A DNA stretch of 64,000 nucleotides. It comes from Clostridiaceae bacterium (GTDB lineage: Bacteria; Bacillota; Clostridia; Lachnospirales; Lachnospiraceae). Below the pieces are notes generated by a model. That model was not told the origin of the DNA and ran no database searches. It saw nothing but the letters and a program-made list of their open reading frames with translations. Every line of letters starts with the position of its first letter. The stretch's first letter is position 1. Location of the stretch: positions 132,340 to 196,339 of the forward strand of contig CAJSZV010000006.1 in the NCBI GenBank assembly GCA_910574345.1, given 5' to 3'. Positions 63,397-64,000 of the stretch are shown here, piece after piece. The position numbers and the translations under genes were made by a program.

Positions 63397-63592
63397 CTAT
63401 CAGGGCATCCGGGAAAAAGCAGAGGCAGACGGATATAAGGTGGATGATGATACATTCCAGGGGCTTATCGAATATGCCAGGAGGAAAGCGAAAACTGCCG
63501 GGCGTGATGAAAGCTATCTGCCGTTTCTACTGCCGGATGTGATTAAGGAGTGGTGTGGCACATCAGGAGGGCTATCAATACATACAGCATAG
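63386..63592 (+). CDS. Conserved small phage protein (prophage 2)
   Basis: 68 residues from ATG 63386. TDYQGIREKAEADGYKVDDDTFQGLIEYARRKAKTAGRDESYLPFLLPDVIKEW resembles the C-terminal half of the protein at 1859-2098. Last gene of the conserved block before recT. Confidence 0.6.
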   Translation: MNTDYQGIREKAEADGYKVDDDTFQGLIEYARRKAKTAGRDESYLPFLLPDVIKEWCGTSGGLSIHTA

Positions 63593-63635
63593 CCATGATG
63601 CAGATACAAAATATTTTTTAAGGAGGTAAAGAGGC

Positions 63636-64000
63636 GTGGCGCAAATGACAACAGCACAATATCTGGATTCCATTCAGAACGGCCTCATATCGGAGCTGGG
63701 AAAGCACAAAGAGGCTCTACCGGCCGGATTCAACCGAGAGAGGTTTATCCTGAACTGTATTACAGTGATTCAGGATATGTTGAGAGACAGCAAGAAAAAA
63801 GACCAGCTCGCAAAAGTGGATGTGAAAACGATTCCTGTATGTCTGGCAAAAGGGGCGTACCTGGGGCTCGATTTCTTCAATGGAGAATGTTACGCAATCC
63901 CCTATGGGGGAAATATGCAGTTTCAAACGGACTATAAAGGCGAGATTAAGCTGTGCAAAAAGTACAGCAAAAATCCGATTAAAGATATCTTTGCTAAGGT
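63636..64000 (+). CDS. recT: RecT-like protein, 3' end cut by window
   Basis: 121 codons from GTG 63636 (AAGGAGG 10 bases upstream), open to the window end. RecT family pattern: LISELGKHKEALPAGFNRERFILNCITVIQDM, VDVKTIPVCLAKGAYLGLDFFNGECYAIPYG and FQTDYKGEIKLCKKYSK. It is a different RecT lineage from the one at 2323, showing that the two prophages diverge from here on (mosaic exchange). Confidence 0.8.
   Translation, partial: MAQMTTAQYLDSIQNGLISELGKHKEALPAGFNRERFILNCITVIQDMLRDSKKKDQLAKVDVKTIPVCLAKGAYLGLDFFNGECYAIPYGGNMQFQTDYKGEIKLCKKYSKNPIKDIFAK

Noticed and set aside
1..64000. CRISPR arrays, tRNA genes, rRNA genes and insertion sequences
   Set aside because: None was seen: no regularly spaced repeats with spacers, no cloverleaf-like segments noticed by eye, and no transposase motifs.

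Overview
The window is phage DNA integrated in, or derived from, a Gram-positive gut-type bacterium. About 1-58,880 is one large contractile-tailed (myovirus-like) prophage, already past its integrase end when the window opens. About 59,140-64,000 is the start of a second, related prophage in the same orientation. A Clostridia host, most likely Lachnospiraceae, is inferred from strong AGGAGG ribosome sites, the YCxxxCPIGK-type XRE regulators, an LLH-type holin, DUF1351/ArpU-like genes and the moderately GC-rich codon use. No tRNA, rRNA, CRISPR array or insertion sequence was seen.

Layout of prophage 1: XRE regulators and a SleB-type hydrolase module (1-2,306). Recombination and replication follow: RecT, PD-(D/E)XK nuclease, replisome organizer, DnaC-like loader, RusA (2,323-6,547), then small zinc-ribbon and hypothetical genes and an ArpU-like late regulator (6,551-11,000). 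Two promoter-like sites and a structured leader lie at 11,001-11,427. Next is an unusual pre-terminase cassette of a HAD-like protein with a clamp-binding tail, three ParB-like domains, a methyltransferase (apparently once fused to the third ParB) and a CmoA-like enzyme (11,428-15,526). Packaging and head genes (15,565-25,834) include a portal with a C-terminal Nudix domain and a nested scaffold start. The contractile tail and baseplate (25,812-38,106) include a -1 frameshifted chaperone. A complete diversity-generating retroelement follows (target, hairpin, avd, TR, RT; 38,125-41,263), then lysis genes (41,391-43,994).

The right arm (44,000-58,881) is accessory. It holds an iteron-like repeat block, one minus-strand TM2 membrane gene, then two rightward operons driven by a 79-bp promoter present twice (45,289 and 49,151). 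Each promoter carries a pair of 18-bp operators, so both operons are probably kept silent by one repressor. Cargo includes a candidate structured RNA, many small unknown proteins, a Dam-like methylase, SSB, a full ParB, a broken ASCH gene and a PAPS-reductase-like enzyme.

Prophage 2 opens with a strong terminator and a large serine recombinase on the minus strand, then a CI-like repressor. Across a divergent promoter with a palindromic operator it continues XRE - XRE - small protein - SleB hydrolase - membrane protein - small protein - RecT. This repeats the start of prophage 1 in the same order but with diverged sequence, so it is a second lysogen and not an assembly copy. Several apparent single-base frameshifts (13,807; 55,700; 62,625; a G8 run at 9,971) point to decay or to homopolymer sequencing error.
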